A program made the translations under genes and the position numbers. From assembly GCA_949825025.1 (NCBI GenBank), contig OX463780.1:23328229-23392228 (forward strand): 64,000 nt of DNA, given 5' to 3'. Below, piece by piece: positions 52,201 to 63,035 of this stretch (position 1 is its first letter; every line of letters starts with the position of its first letter). This DNA comes from Siphlonurus alternatus (lineage: Eukaryota > Arthropoda > Insecta > Ephemeroptera > Siphlonuridae). The notes beneath the pieces were generated by a model. The model searched no databases and was not told the origin of the DNA. It saw only the letters and a list, made by a program, of their open reading frames with translations.

Positions 52201-53900
52201 CTCTCTCCCTCCTCTACCTCCCCTCTTCTGCTGCGCTGCTCCGGCTGCTCGCTGCCGCCAGCTTTCCGCTCACATATGTTTATGTTGTGAAGTTTTCGTG
52301 AACACGTACGTCAATTAATTACCTTCCATTTGATCAATAAATTGGCTTGATTGTGCAATTTTTTGTTTGTTTTAGCTTCAATCTTAATTACCATTAACGA
52401 TAAGGAGCTTTTTGTCCTTTTAGATCACGCCAGAAATTAAATACAGCATAGATAAGTGGGTGATGCATATAGGTGCAATCCTGCAAATACACAAGCTATT
52501 TCGGTAAATTATTTGGCAGTGAAATTTGTGCCTTGGAGTATCCAGAATACATGTAGAAGACTGGAAATTTAATAAGGTATGCGAGAATATTTTTCATTTC
52601 GCGGTGATTTGAGCTGTTGTCTAGCAATAAAAAATAATGTAAATCGTCCATCGAACTTCGGATCTCGCAACCCGGAGTTATCATTGTTTCACAATGTTAT
52701 GTTCAGTTCTTTTATCACGTAGAGATGGCGCGCTTGTCAGCCTCTCTGTTTCCAAAATCTACCGCGAGAGCTGCTAGTATCGGTTAACACTCTTATCTCC
52801 AGTTTGGAACCCTTCTTGGGAATCCTTCTATATATTATCCTTGACTGTATGTAAGAATCAGAATTCAAGCAAGGGAATTGGGGGGAAAGGGTGTAGTGAC
52901 AGGTTTAAATGACACAGATGAGGCACCATATGGGATTTTTGTGCCCACTTAGATAAGTCATGTTTATGTCTAGCCCGATTGCCAAGAGAGGGGTATCAGT
53001 GTGATAGGGGGTATGTTATGAGATGTATAGTAAACCAGTACTGCCAACTGGACGGACACACTGATCACCAATAATATAAAAGTATATGTGATGTACTGTG
53101 AGGGGAAGAAACAGGTATGTACAAAAATGTATGTGGTGGCTCATCCGTTTTTCGTGATGATGACAACTCTGATTTAAATGATGAATATTTTGTGGGACCT
53201 TTAGGGGAAACCCACCGTTGGATCTCACTGCTGTATATATGCATAAATATGCAAGTGTATATACAGTATGCTTACTGTAGGCACACTCCATTGCAATAAT
53301 CTTTTATGACAATTATTTTATCAATATAATATGCATAATATATGCATATTATATGTGATATGACATGTATTATTATGCTTCTGCACAGTATGTAATTTCA
53401 AAATTATGCCAAGATCAATTATCAAGCTTTATGCATACGTGAATTTGCTTCCATTTTCATTAATGCCAACCTTTTTACTGAGATTTTCAGAAAACTTCAT
53501 CTGTTTCAGGAGTTTCTTTTCCTTGTCACTGAAGCGGTTGTCCTGCTCAGCAGACGTGCCCTAGAACATTTAAAACATATAAATGGAAACAAATATTTAG
53601 GTAGATACAGTGAGAATGTATAGAATGACAAATACCAATAATAATGTGAATGAGAGATGAGAGGCCTGCTATATATATTATATGCATACATAAGCATGAT
53701 TGTCATTTACCCCCTGGCAACGCTGGCCTGGCTTATATTGCAAACAAAAAGATGCGACCCTACACCACATATTTGGACACGTATTTCAATCCAATATAAT
53801 GGCAATTCAACATTTAGAAATATGTATATACGATGAATAATATAATATATTTTGAGATAATGTGTAAAATATTTACCCGGAAAAACCCTGCGTCAGTCAT
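40250..53900 (-). CDS. SRRM1: Serine/arginine repetitive matrix protein 1 (SRm160)
   Basis: Seventeen coding exons, 5' to 3': 53877-53900, 53471-53560, 50073-50198, 48368-48538, 47867-47991, 47408-47581, 47071-47205, 46844-47008, 45967-46053, 45678-45903, 44100-44404, 43688-43841, 43205-43269, 42936-43149, 42298-42441, 41866-41982 and 40250-40372. All borders are GT-AG and all phases agree, giving 814 aa (human about 900). SRRM1 is a nuclear splicing coactivator bridging SR proteins, snRNPs and the exon-junction complex. The N-terminus MTDAGFFR and the PWI fold (about residues 27-126, Pro51-Trp52-Ile53) are strongly conserved. The rest is RS, RE and SP-rich disordered sequence, then an HKK repeat and a conserved end ELERRLRERALMSMKK. 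The start is the family's first Met. It sits head-to-head with PGS1. Confidence 0.97.
41160..41328. mobile_element. Short foldback MITE in an SRRM1 intron
   Basis: 169-bp imperfect palindrome. The left end GGTGGCGTCCCAATA and right end TATTGGGACGCCACC are perfect inverses, followed by further inverted CTCGTCTACT / AGTAGACGAG. The centre has the near-palindrome GGGCGCATATGATGCGCCC. Target duplication is not clear. Family unassigned. Confidence 0.75.
44500..44724 (+). pseudogene. LINE ORF2 C-terminal fragment in an SRRM1 intron
   Basis: The frame through 44525 reads ASTKAWGDLIFKSD, then TAKFRLDTGHDYLGCYPM, and ends with CKLCKNEPQDGGHLF. The pattern of a conserved TGHxxL phrase followed by a CxxC-x-H zinc-knuckle-like motif is typical of the region after RNase H in I/Jockey-type LINE proteins. 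It is broken off in AT-rich DNA on both sides and antisense to SRRM1. Confidence 0.6.
46305..46695. mobile_element. Foldback element carrying CRE and CCAAT motifs
   Basis: A 391-bp inverted repeat. The left arm AATAGACAATAATGGTTGCA matches the inverse of the right arm with few differences. The arms continue through GGAGTGCGGGA and the ATCAGGTGTA region. The loop contains TGACGTCA at 46464 and 46529, TGATGTCA between them, and two ATTGGCTGT motifs (CCAAT box family). No protein is encoded. It lies in an SRRM1 intron. Confidence 0.8.
48837..48948 (-). other. Candidate stop-containing cassette (poison) exon of SRRM1
   Basis: On the minus strand an acceptor CCACCGCAG and a strong donor GAG-GTAAGG bracket 112 bases in the intron between coding exons 3 and 4. 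Joined to exon 3 (phase 0) it reads VWTDVVVQFSILAEDVTTL, nine more residues ending SRAVSE, then TAG at 48856-48858. Including it would truncate the protein inside the PWI domain. The open frame extends upstream of the acceptor (FGCAPIELVLVPPQ), so a degraded retroelement or other coding relic is the alternative. The pyrimidine tract is weak. Confidence 0.35.
50633..52800. mobile_element. 2.17-kb foldback palindrome in SRRM1 intron 2
   Basis: Two arms of about 1.04 kb (50633 to about 51678 and about 51772 to 52800) are inverse copies around a spacer of about 95-105 bases. By eye the arms differ by about nine substitutions plus one 27-base indel. Outer ends are GGAGATAAGAGTGTTAACCG and its inverse. 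Each arm contains the same GC-rich purine block (about 51175-51240 and its mirror) and the same 62-codon frame, starting MLTPGCEIRSS in one and MITPGCEIRSS in the other (50749-50937 and 52496-52684). I see no known domain in it. No target duplication was found. It may be a foldback transposon, an inverted duplication or, less likely given arm divergence, an assembly artefact. Confidence 0.85.
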
Positions 53901-54223
53901 TTTGGCTATTTATTTCATTCACGAGACGAAATTACCGGCCACCATCACTGAGAACAGCACCGGAAGTTCTAAATTTTTCTAATCGATATGCGCAACTAAT
54001 GCAATGCGCGCAATGCGCAACATCGATCTAAAAAAAATGTCTTGCTTGAAATTCTTAAAAAGAGATTAAATATTTCATTTATGTGTTCTATTGTAATGTT
54101 TTTCTATAATGTATGTTTCTAGTGCTGTTAATATGTACACTTTCTGTGTTTAATAAAAGACTAATAATAATATTTGCAAATGTATGAAAAGTGGAAAGCT
54201 GATGCAACCTCCGCGCTACAGAC
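53901..54223. promoter_or_regulatory. Shared bidirectional promoter of SRRM1 and PGS1
   Basis: The start codons of SRRM1 (minus) and PGS1 (plus) face away from each other 323 bp apart. The gap contains an ETS-type site ACCGGAAGT at 53959-53967 and ATCGATA at 53982-53988, matching the insect DRE element. TGCGCAA repeats (TATGCGCAA, AATGCGCGCAATGCGCAAC) around 53987-54020 resemble NRF1 sites. No TATA box is seen, as is usual for housekeeping promoters. Confidence 0.7.
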
Positions 54224-57200
54224 ATGCCTCGTCCTCTTCCCATTGGACTTCTAAGGCGGGCACCACTTTTATTGAAGAGAATATTGTATGCATATCCCCT
54301 CTCTTCTATATCGTGTAAAATGCAGCAACATTCACAATCTCCTAAACCTGGTAGCAGCCTGGATGCTGGTCATCCAGATAATCTAGCCTGGCTTGGATCT
54401 GTTGCACCACGGTTTCCTTTAGATGGCAAGCAGGCAAGTAAATTTAATTTTTGTTCAAAAATTCTTTTTCTTCTGCAGTGTATGCATATATGTACATATG
54501 CATACCGGTATCATAAAGATTAAAATAGCAGTATGTACACACATTACATACATACACCACTGCTTTAGGCTATTGTGGGTATTCCACCACGGTGGCTCGC
54601 TTGCTTGCGGCTGACTCTCTCAGCCCCTCCCTGAACTCACCAACACTCCGAGCATCCACAAGCCCAGAATCCAACAAATTCCACTCCCTCACCGTTCTTC
54701 TCAAAAAGGAATACTTGCCCACATCATTTTTGCTTCTCCTATACTCCAGCTTCCAATCATGGTCCCTCCTACCTTTATAACGCCCTTCCTCAGTACGGTC
54801 GCTAAGCTCCTCCCAGCCCTCCCATAAGCTCCTCCCAGCCCATAAAATCATAAATTTTATGAACCACTTGTTTTATATTGTTTAATTAAAACAATATTTA
54901 AACTATATTTGTACTGAATAGCGAAAGCTAAATAAAGATTATTTCATTTCATTTCAAAGCCCTTTTGGTTCCTAGTTATTTTATACATTGTTGTCAGTCT
55001 GCTTTGCTTCCTCCTTTCCTCCAGATCCTCCCATCCCAGTTGCTCTATCATTCTGGTCACACTCTCTCTTCCCTTATAAATTTTGCTTTTATCACAGGTA
55101 AAGCTCCAGTTCCCCTTTTCTAGAACCCTTCTTGCTGCTCGTCTTTGTATCTTTTCCATCTCTTTCTTTCCTTTTGCTCTATACGGGTCCCACGCATTAC
55201 ATCCATATTCCATTATTAGTCTAATCAGAGACTTGTATGCTTTTTCTCTTACTGTCCTGCCTGCCCCCTTAAGATTCCTCATTACAAACTCAAGATTCCT
55301 TCTGCTCTTTGCGGTTACATACCTAATATGTTCATCCCAATTAAGTTTGCACTGAAGCATTACTCCCAGATATTTGTATTTGTCCTCTGATTTGATTTCT
55401 TCCCCCTCCATAAAATATTTAACCTGACTTTGCTCCCTTCTTTTGTCGAACTTAACCACACTACATTTTCCAACATTAAGCTTCATTTTATTAGCTCCTA
55501 TCCATATACCCACTGTCTCCAGATCCTTTTGTAGAATTTGCTCATCCTGCTTATTACTTACTGTCCTATAGATTACGCTGTCATCAGCAAAAAGCCTCAT
55601 CTCCGACTCCAAATTCTGTACAATAAAAATAATAAAAAGTAGCGGCCCTAGCACACTACCCTGAGGGACTCCGGAAGTAACCTTCACTACCTCAGACAAC
55701 GTTTGCCCTAGCTTGACTCTTTGTACTCTGTCAGTTAAAAAATCTTCTATAAAATTTATCAAGCCTTCTTCACCTTCACTGTTTAAAAAAAAATTAATAT
55801 TTGGTACTGTATGCATATTATGCGGGGTCTGCCATGGTAGAAGCTGTGGCAAAGAGTGCCGTGCCTATACCCTTCTCATCCTACATAACCTTTTCAACCC
55901 TGACTCCACGGCACAGTTGGGCACAGTTAGGTGCCAAGTTCAATCTTGTGTTCTATTAACATTGTAATTTGAACTTGGCAGCCCGGTTGTTAATCCCCTT
56001 GTGCTTCGGCGCAATTGTGAAATTCACAGAGGTACCTAGTCAAAGACACTTGGCTGAACTGTGATTCTCACAAAATGGCCGAACTGTGAAAATCACAGTT
56101 CGACCAATGGTTTAGACTTGGTAGCTCTCCCCCGCCCCTTCTCCTTATTAATTTTTTATTTTTTCATTTCATTAAAGCTAATTAAGTTAACGTATTACTA
56201 AAAAAATGTAGTTTTTTAAATATTTTTATTTTATCATGGTAATTAACAGAGTACTCTAGCATAAAAAATTAAAACATTGATGCTAGCAGCTGCAACTCTT
56301 TTGTCTCTATCCCGCATATTGGCGGCCATGATGTCTGGTGATAGAATCCACTAATCAGCATTTCATGCAGCAGAGTTGAATTCATTGCCTGTAAAATTAT
56401 GAAAATGAGATTATAACACACATATGAAAAGATTTTGTAAATATTTAACTCACCACATAAGTAGCTAGCCTGGGCATAACTTCCTCAGTGTTGAAAGAAA
56501 AGAGAGAATTCAAGGGGGCGGGCTGGGCTGGAGAATGAAAAGCTATGATAGGGCCTCTCATGATGTTAGAATTTGTAATAATCACTGTAAAAAAGAAGCA
56601 ATTTATTAGAAAAAAAAGAACTTTGCTATTTCAATATACTTTTTAATATATTTCTTACCTTCTTTAAAGACTGCAAAGCAGACTTTTCCAATAAAAAAGA
56701 GACAGCATCTCTGTTTTTGTTGACAATGACACCCACATCATATGTTGTATGTTGCTTTTTTTTTTCTTACTTCAATTTTTTAGAAACAGATGGCGCTACC
56801 ATCCGGGTATAAATTTTTTCAAAGTCCAAAATTAATAAATAAATTTGATAATAATTAGATATATTGCCAATGTAGTTTATTTAATGAAAAAAAATATCAG
56901 TTGGATATTATATATATCAATTAAAGCATCATTTAAGCCCCTTCTAGTTCATAGTCGATACAACTTCAAAGAGTGTATTCAATGTGCCAAGTTACGCCAA
57001 GTTTAGAAAGCTAGGATGCTCTGGGGTACCTAATATAAACACTGTGCCCTACTGGATACTCATGGGCATTACAGCTTACCTAACTGTGAACCTTAACTGT
57101 GCCCAATTGTGCCCTACTGTGCCGTGGAGTCAGGGAATCCCTCTATTTTTTCAACTGTGGTATACAACATTTATTAGATAACTAGTATGATACTGTATTA

Positions 57201-60007
57201 TAATTATAATAAATATGCATATACAGTAGCTAATTCTCAAACATGTTGCAGGTGTCTGTGATTGCGAGCCCCACAGAGTTCTATGAACAACTGCTGCAGC
57301 GATGCCAATCCTCTGTTAAGAGGATTACGCTTGCCTCTTTATATCTCGGAACAGGTGGTCTTGAGAAAAAACTGGTTGGTATTTTCCCCATCTTCTTTTA
57401 TGTAAATGAAAGTTGTAACACAATCTGGTTGTAGGTATCGTCTCTAGCCACGAAGCTGGAGCAGAGTGCAGGTAGTCTGAAGGTTTGCATCCTGCTTGAC
57501 TTTGCCCGTAGCTCGCGAGGCAAGCTCAACTCTCGCTCGCTGTTGCTGCCCCTAGTGGCAGACCATCAAACCAACTGCCAGGTGAGCTTACACCCAAACA
57601 GAGTTCTGATAGTCACATCAGTTTAAGGTAGAGATAACACAGATCAGCTCACCCAATGCTAAAAAAATCCCATTCATGAAAATTATCAAAAAAATATAAA
57701 ATGTTCTCCTCTACATATACCCTATCAGTAGCTAAAATTATAAAATATCAGGTATACAAATTTGATCTAGTTTTTGTGTTTTTAATCTTTATAAAGTTGA
57801 CGAATTTAACATGGAGGAATGGATCTTACATTGTATGTTAAATTAGTCAACTTTAAAAATTAATAACTCAAAAACTACATCGAATTTGAAAATGAACGTA
57901 CTTGAAATATTAGCTATTAACATTGGACGTACTATCTTACCCTTGATCTGAAACTAGTTTGTTAAGTTTTGTTATGCTACAGACTAAAAATATTCTTTCT
58001 TTATAAAATTAAATTTTATTCAATTTTAGTTTCTTTTGTAAAATCGTGACTTAAATATTCTTGCTCCAAGTTCAAATGTCCTAACTCAATTATCTGCAGG
58101 TGTCCCTGTACCATACTCCTTCTTTGCGTGGAGCTCTCAAGCGACTATTACCTCAAAGATGGAATGAAGTGATTGGTCTGCAGCATATGAAAGTATATCT
58201 TTTTGACAATTCTGTTATCATCAGTGGGTAAGTTAGAAAAAAAATTGTATACTTATATAAAATAATTTTTACTGTTTACTTCCCTTATCTATGTTACAGA
58301 GCTAATTTGAGTAATGATTATTTTACAAATCGTCAAGATCGTTACATGATAATTGAAGATTGTAAAGAATTAGCAGACTTCTTAGATGGATTAGTAAGAA
58401 AAGTATCTGAATTTTCATTACAACTAACACCAGAGAATAATCTGCAGCTAAATCCTGCATGGAGTGGGAAAGAACATCCTTACTTGGGTAATAGAGACAA
58501 GTTTGTGAGTGCAGCTCGTCAACATGTGTGGAGTTACTACAGCTCTCAAGTTGGACGTAGTAGCAGTGTCTCTGCACATTCAGATACGTGGCTATACCCT
58601 CTGATCGAGATGGGGCAGCTTGGCATAAGGAATGACAGCACAGCTACCAAGAGGCTCATTGAGTCTGCACCAGAAGGAGCTTCACTTTCTCTCTCAACCG
58701 GCTACTTCAACTTGACTCAACAGTATTCTCAGTCCATCGTACACAATTCAAAAGCAACATTTAATATTCTTATGGCACATCCTTCAGTAAGTTTAAATAT
58801 AATAATATAATTTTATGGCTTTAAATTTTTAGTCATTAGTTAATGTGACACCTGAGACTGAATAAATAATAAATTTTATGCATGCAAAATATTACAAATT
58901 AAAGTAAATAACAAAAATAATTGTACCGTATAACAAAAATTTTAAATGTGAATATAATTTGTTTTTCTATGCATTCTACTATATCTTTTTTTTTTTTTTT
59001 TTTTTTTTAAACTCTATTTTTGTAGCTAAATATTTTGTCAGTCCTTGTAGACTTTCACCAATGTCCTCCAACTATGTCCGTTTTTGTTTAAATATGACTG
59101 TACAGTGTTTGATAACAACATTGCTGTGGTGTTTAGGCCAACGGTTTCCTGGGAGCACGGGGTCCTGCGGGGGGCATCCCTGCAGCCTATACTCTTCTGG
59201 CCCACCGCTTCTTGAGCATGCTGAGGTCTGTCGGAAAGGAGCAGCGTGTCAGTCTCTGGGAGTACCAGCGGCCAGGCTGGACCTACCATGCAAAGGGCAT
59301 GTGGTACACCCTGCCAGGGGAGCCAGCCCCTGCCCTCACCCTCATAGGATCTCCTAACTTTGGTAGGTAAAGTTTGATCTTTTCAGGGAAAATTATACAT
59401 TATACTAAAATTCAAGGGCATATATAGTAGACAAGGAAGTTTTACTTAAAGTAAACTTGATACTGTATGAAAGAAATTTTTAGCAACAAAGATTGCCTAA
59501 ACTGCATGGTTGGTTATCAACAGTGGAACTTGTTTTCCAACATTGTTCAGTGCTCTCTGGAACTCTCAATACTCAGTTTGCACGCCAGATGCCTGCCATA
59601 ATACAAATTAATAGTAAAATAAATTTTTACCTATAGCTGATCTTCGAATAAAGCAGGATTTTATTATATTTTCTCTTCTCAAGGTTTTATGATCTAAGCT
59701 TCTTACAATCTCTCTTACTAAATCAAAGCTATTTTCAGTCTTTTATTTGACCTTATCTTGTCTGTTCACCTCAGTTCTCCTAACCTGTGTATGTGTATCT
59801 GCAGGATACCGCTCTGTGCACCGTGACCTTGAGCTACAGGCTGCAGTGGTGAGTGGCAACCCTGACCTGCGTCGTCGGCTGGGGAGCGAGCAGGCAGAAC
59901 TCAGCGCCAGGACCACACCTTTTCCCGACAATGCGCTCAGCAACCCCCTACGCCGACCTCCACTCTGGGTCAAACTGGTGGTCGCGTTCTTCAGGAACTT
60001 CTTCTAG
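54224..60007 (+). CDS. PGS1: CDP-diacylglycerol-glycerol-3-phosphate 3-phosphatidyltransferase (PGP synthase)
   Basis: Seven exons: 54224-54433, 57252-57374, 57435-57581, 58100-58227, 58300-58786, 59137-59362 and 59805-60007 (TAG). Phases agree and give 507 aa (human about 556). It makes phosphatidylglycerol phosphate from CDP-diacylglycerol and glycerol-3-phosphate in mitochondria, the committed step to cardiolipin. It is a phospholipase-D-fold enzyme. HKD motif 1 is QHMKVYLFD (His189, Lys191, Asp196) and motif 2 is YHAKGMWYT (His416, Lys418), where the Asp position is Thr. SLYLGTG, ILLDF, SGANLS, TGYFNLTQ and LIGSPNFGYRSVHRDLE are family signatures. The Arg/Leu-rich N-terminus suits a mitochondrial targeting signal. 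Intron 1 uses a GC donor (CAG-GCAAGT at 54434); the nearby GT would break phase. Exon 5 begins AT-rich, whereas exon 6 is GC-rich. Confidence 0.96.
54570..55800 (-). pseudogene. Truncated LINE reverse transcriptase (CR1/Jockey-like) in PGS1 intron 1
   Basis: The minus-strand frame shows reverse-transcriptase motifs in order: VTSGVPQGSVLGPLLF, then LFADDSVIYR (catalytic FADD), then NKMKLNVGKCSVVKF and YKYLGVML. It then has the thumb/C-terminal region with YGCNAWDPYR and IQRRAARRVL. The frame is broken at about 54944 and resumes downstream as WEELSDRTEEGRYKGRR to SFLRRTVREWNLL, ending near 54570. The 5' half of ORF2 (endonuclease, early RT) is absent, so it is 5'-truncated and dead. CR1/Jockey-like LINE proteins have this order. 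It is antisense to PGS1. Confidence 0.88.
54842..54955 (+). mobile_element. Small retroposon 3' end nested in the LINE fragment
   Basis: About 110 AT-rich bases interrupt the reverse-transcriptase frame. On the plus strand they end GCTAAATAAAGATTATTTCA with a TTTCA-type repeat, a typical LINE/SINE 3' tail. AGCCC on both sides may be a short target duplication. Inferred as a later insertion in the opposite orientation. Confidence 0.45.
55898..57135. mobile_element. 1.24-kb terminal-inverted-repeat transposon, non-autonomous
   Basis: The left end CCCTGACTCCACGGCACAGT and the right end are perfect inverses, and both continue with GGGCACAGTT-type motifs. A secondary hairpin built on GAACTGTGAT / ATCACAGTTC lies at about 56060-56105. 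The interior is AT-rich with no transposase frame. Flanking target duplication was not recognised. It lies in PGS1 intron 1 next to the LINE fragment. Confidence 0.75.
57627..57942. mobile_element. Degenerate member of the TTAA MITE family in PGS1 intron 3
   Basis: Follows TTAA at 57623. It shares ATGTTCTCCTCTACAT, CTATCAGTAGCTAAAAT and CAGGTATACAAATTTGATCT with the elements at 36.6-38.6 kb, and ends ATCTTACCC then TTGA. It is more diverged than the twin copies A and B, so older. Confidence 0.7.
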
Positions 60008-61305
60008 TCGGCAAACATCATTAGTTAGGACTCTGCTACCTTACTTTGAAGGCCCTTATTTATCTCATTACCTGGCATTCTTTATTCACAATGGGCAACA
60101 ATGCTATCAGAATTTTCATAATTTAAAGATAATAATGTGAATGGAGACTGAAATATTGTGAACCAAAGCTTCCAAGTATTTCTTAGCTTAATTGAATTGC
60201 ATTTTTAAGTTTATAAAAAATAAAAAAAAAAACACCTTAAGTATGAAAAATGGTGTTGATACCGTACTGAAAGATTGTTTTTCTGTATGTAGCCCATTGT
60301 TTTGATACATGGTTAAATGGTTTAATTCGTAATTGTTGAAGTATTGTTACATTTATATAAAACTTCTGTACTTAATTAGGGTAACAATTATCTTAGGAAC
60401 TAGGTGCACTCAACTGACAAAGTAAGCACAACACTGGTAGGTGAAAATAGGAATAAAAACTACCATTTTATTAGATTCAGAGATTTAATATACTCTTCAG
60501 TTACATATTTCATGCCAAACATTGCTTAAAAAGCCCCCATTTTACTGTTATACAATTTTACTGTAGATTTTATTAGTATTCAAAGAAATGTTCACAATAT
60601 TTTTTAAGATCTGGGATATTTTATTTATAAATTGCAAATCAATGTTACATAATATAATAAGATAAAAGTAGACTATTGATGGAAAGTTGTGCAGCTTAAC
60701 AATTGTTTTTACCGCATGAACAAAAACAGAGCATAAGCTTGTTGTTTTATAATTTTATAAAATAAAGTGTCTGTATTTTGTCTTTTTTTTTACAATAAAG
60801 TTGCAAATTTGTTGTTACACCCTTTTTTTTAATTTTATATTAATCAGTTCTGATTTTAGCCAATTAAAAATCACAACACTGTTATCACACACGCACGCAG
60901 AACAGGACTACCAATTTTTGTAATAAATACTTAAAAATCACCACTCAATATTTATTGTTACTAAACAATAAATAACATTGACTAAAATTAGAACTTACTG
61001 TAATATATAATTTTTTAGACATTTATTTTTGAATGCTATATTAAAAGTGAAAAAGGTATTTAATTAAATTAACAACACTTAATTTCCCTTATGCCGTGAT
61101 TGCAACTCCCTCCCCCAGGTGGCTCCAAAGAGGTGCAGCTGATGAATATATTGCATGCACAGTTGAGGATTGGATGGCCTTACACTTAGTTCTGGGATGA
61201 GCCTGACAATCATGTCTTCTTTCTCCCCATCGCCTTCTGTGTTTGTTCTTTCTTTGATTGCTGGGCAACTTCTTTCTCTGTAACAGCAAATGTATTGATT
61301 AATGG
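60008..61305. other. PGS1 3' UTR and convergent intergenic DNA
   Basis: AT-rich, no coding frame supported beyond the PGS1 stop. PGS1 and PDAP1 converge here. Confidence 0.5.
60761..60799 (+). terminator. Candidate poly(A) signals of PGS1
   Basis: AATAAA occurs at 60761-60766 and 60794-60799, about 755-790 bases after the PGS1 stop, the second followed by a GTTGTTACACC-type stretch. Which is used is unknown. Confidence 0.45.
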
Positions 61306-61675
61306 TAGGGATCGGCGATAGTGAAAAAAGTATTGATACTTTTTATATCGAGTACTTTAAAAAGTATCAATACTCATCAATAGTATCGGCCCAAAATGTA
61401 TCGATATTTCGATATATCGGAAAATATCAGCGGGAACATCAAAAACTGCAAAAAAGCATAGGAAAGCAAGTTGTCCCGATAGTTCAAAATATCGTCACTA
61501 GGTGGCGCTGCCTGCTCTCTAATGTTAAATTTTTTAAAAATATCAGCCAACGATACTCACAAAAAAGTATCGATTACCCGATAATTATCGGCTTGGAAAA
61601 CTAATCGATAATATTGATATATCGTCAGAAAAGTATCGGGTATCGAGTATAATCGATAAATATCGCCGATCCCTA
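61306..61675. mobile_element. hAT-type MITE with perfect 8-bp target duplication
   Basis: A 370-bp element starts TAGGGATCGGCGATA and ends with TATCGCCGATCCCTA. It is flanked by ATTAATGG at 61298-61305 and 61676-61683. Eight-base duplications and TAGGG...CCCTA ends are hallmarks of the hAT superfamily. The interior is rich in TATCGATA-like palindromic phrases. No transposase is encoded. Confidence 0.9.
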
Positions 61676-62114
61676 ATTAATGGCCACATTGTATTCATTG
61701 TTTACAAATAAGTGTTTTAGAAACTGTTGGAAGACTTGGAAGTAAAAAAAATTTGTATTATGATTTTTTTTATACATATATATATATAAGAACCCAACAA
61801 CTGTACCTTAATTCTTACATACTTCATTTAATTGTGTCTTATCTTCAAAATGGATCTTCATGAATGGAAATACATTTGAGTCTCCCCCTTTCTCCTCTCT
61901 TAATTTATGATTGTACTGTAAGATTTGCTTTGACTTCTCAGTCGGTAAGACTTTGCTAGTTGTTTTTTCATAAATATTTATCACAACCTTAAGGTTTACT
62001 TATATTAAATTCGACATAAATACAATGAATATTAAAACTAGTCTAGAGTGTACTGAACTTGACAATATTTTAAAAGTAAAACTACAGTAATTTAAAATGT
62101 GATGATGACATTGA

Positions 62115-62987
62115 TTATTGGCCTTCGTGGGTCTGCTCACCGTTCTTCTCAAGCTCTCGCCTACGAGCTGCCTCCTCTCTCTGCTGCTTGATAATGGCTA
62201 GCCTGGCCAGATCTGCTCGAGCCTCGTCCGTCTTGCCCATGGCGTGCAGTCGCTGATAGTTAGCCTGCGCCCTCTGCTTCTCAAGCTCCTCCCTGTGTAC
62301 CAATCAGGGTCAGCAAACTTTGGAACAATGCCAACAGACAAGCTAATGTGTTTTATTTCATACAATTCTTTTGGAAAAAAAATTTAATTTGGGTTTTTGG
62401 TTGGTCTTATGAATATAAGCAGAAACACGAAACAAAGTAAGGATCGACACATACATGCTTTTTTTATGCATAGACATCAGAAGCAAAGAAGTACTTGAAA
62501 TCTTAAAATCAGTACTGTAAATTATTATACTTATCAAGTCCAAATCATTAGGCCTGTTCGTAAATGCACAATCAGAAAGAATAAATTATATGTGATGAAC
62601 CTTCTGTATATGGAACATAAGGTTCATCACATATAATCTATTCTTTCTGATTGTGCATTTCAGAGCAGACCTAATGATGAACCTTATGTTCCATACACAG
62701 AAGGTTCATCACAGCTACATAATCAATTCTTTTTTATTGTGTATTTACGAACAGACCTATTACATACATTATAGATTATTGACTTATGGGATAACACATT
62801 TTTTTTTTTAATAATAGTCTTAAACATCTAGAAGTCATAACAAAAAATTCAAAACAATTATTTGTGCCGATTTTTTAAATTCATTTTTCAAGTTTTAGTA
62901 CAGGACTTTCCCATGGAGGGCTAAACTAAAAACTTAATTTACACAAATCAGCTCGACTAAGTGTTTTGATTTCTTTATGACTTAAAT

Positions 62988-63035
<48 letters not shown>

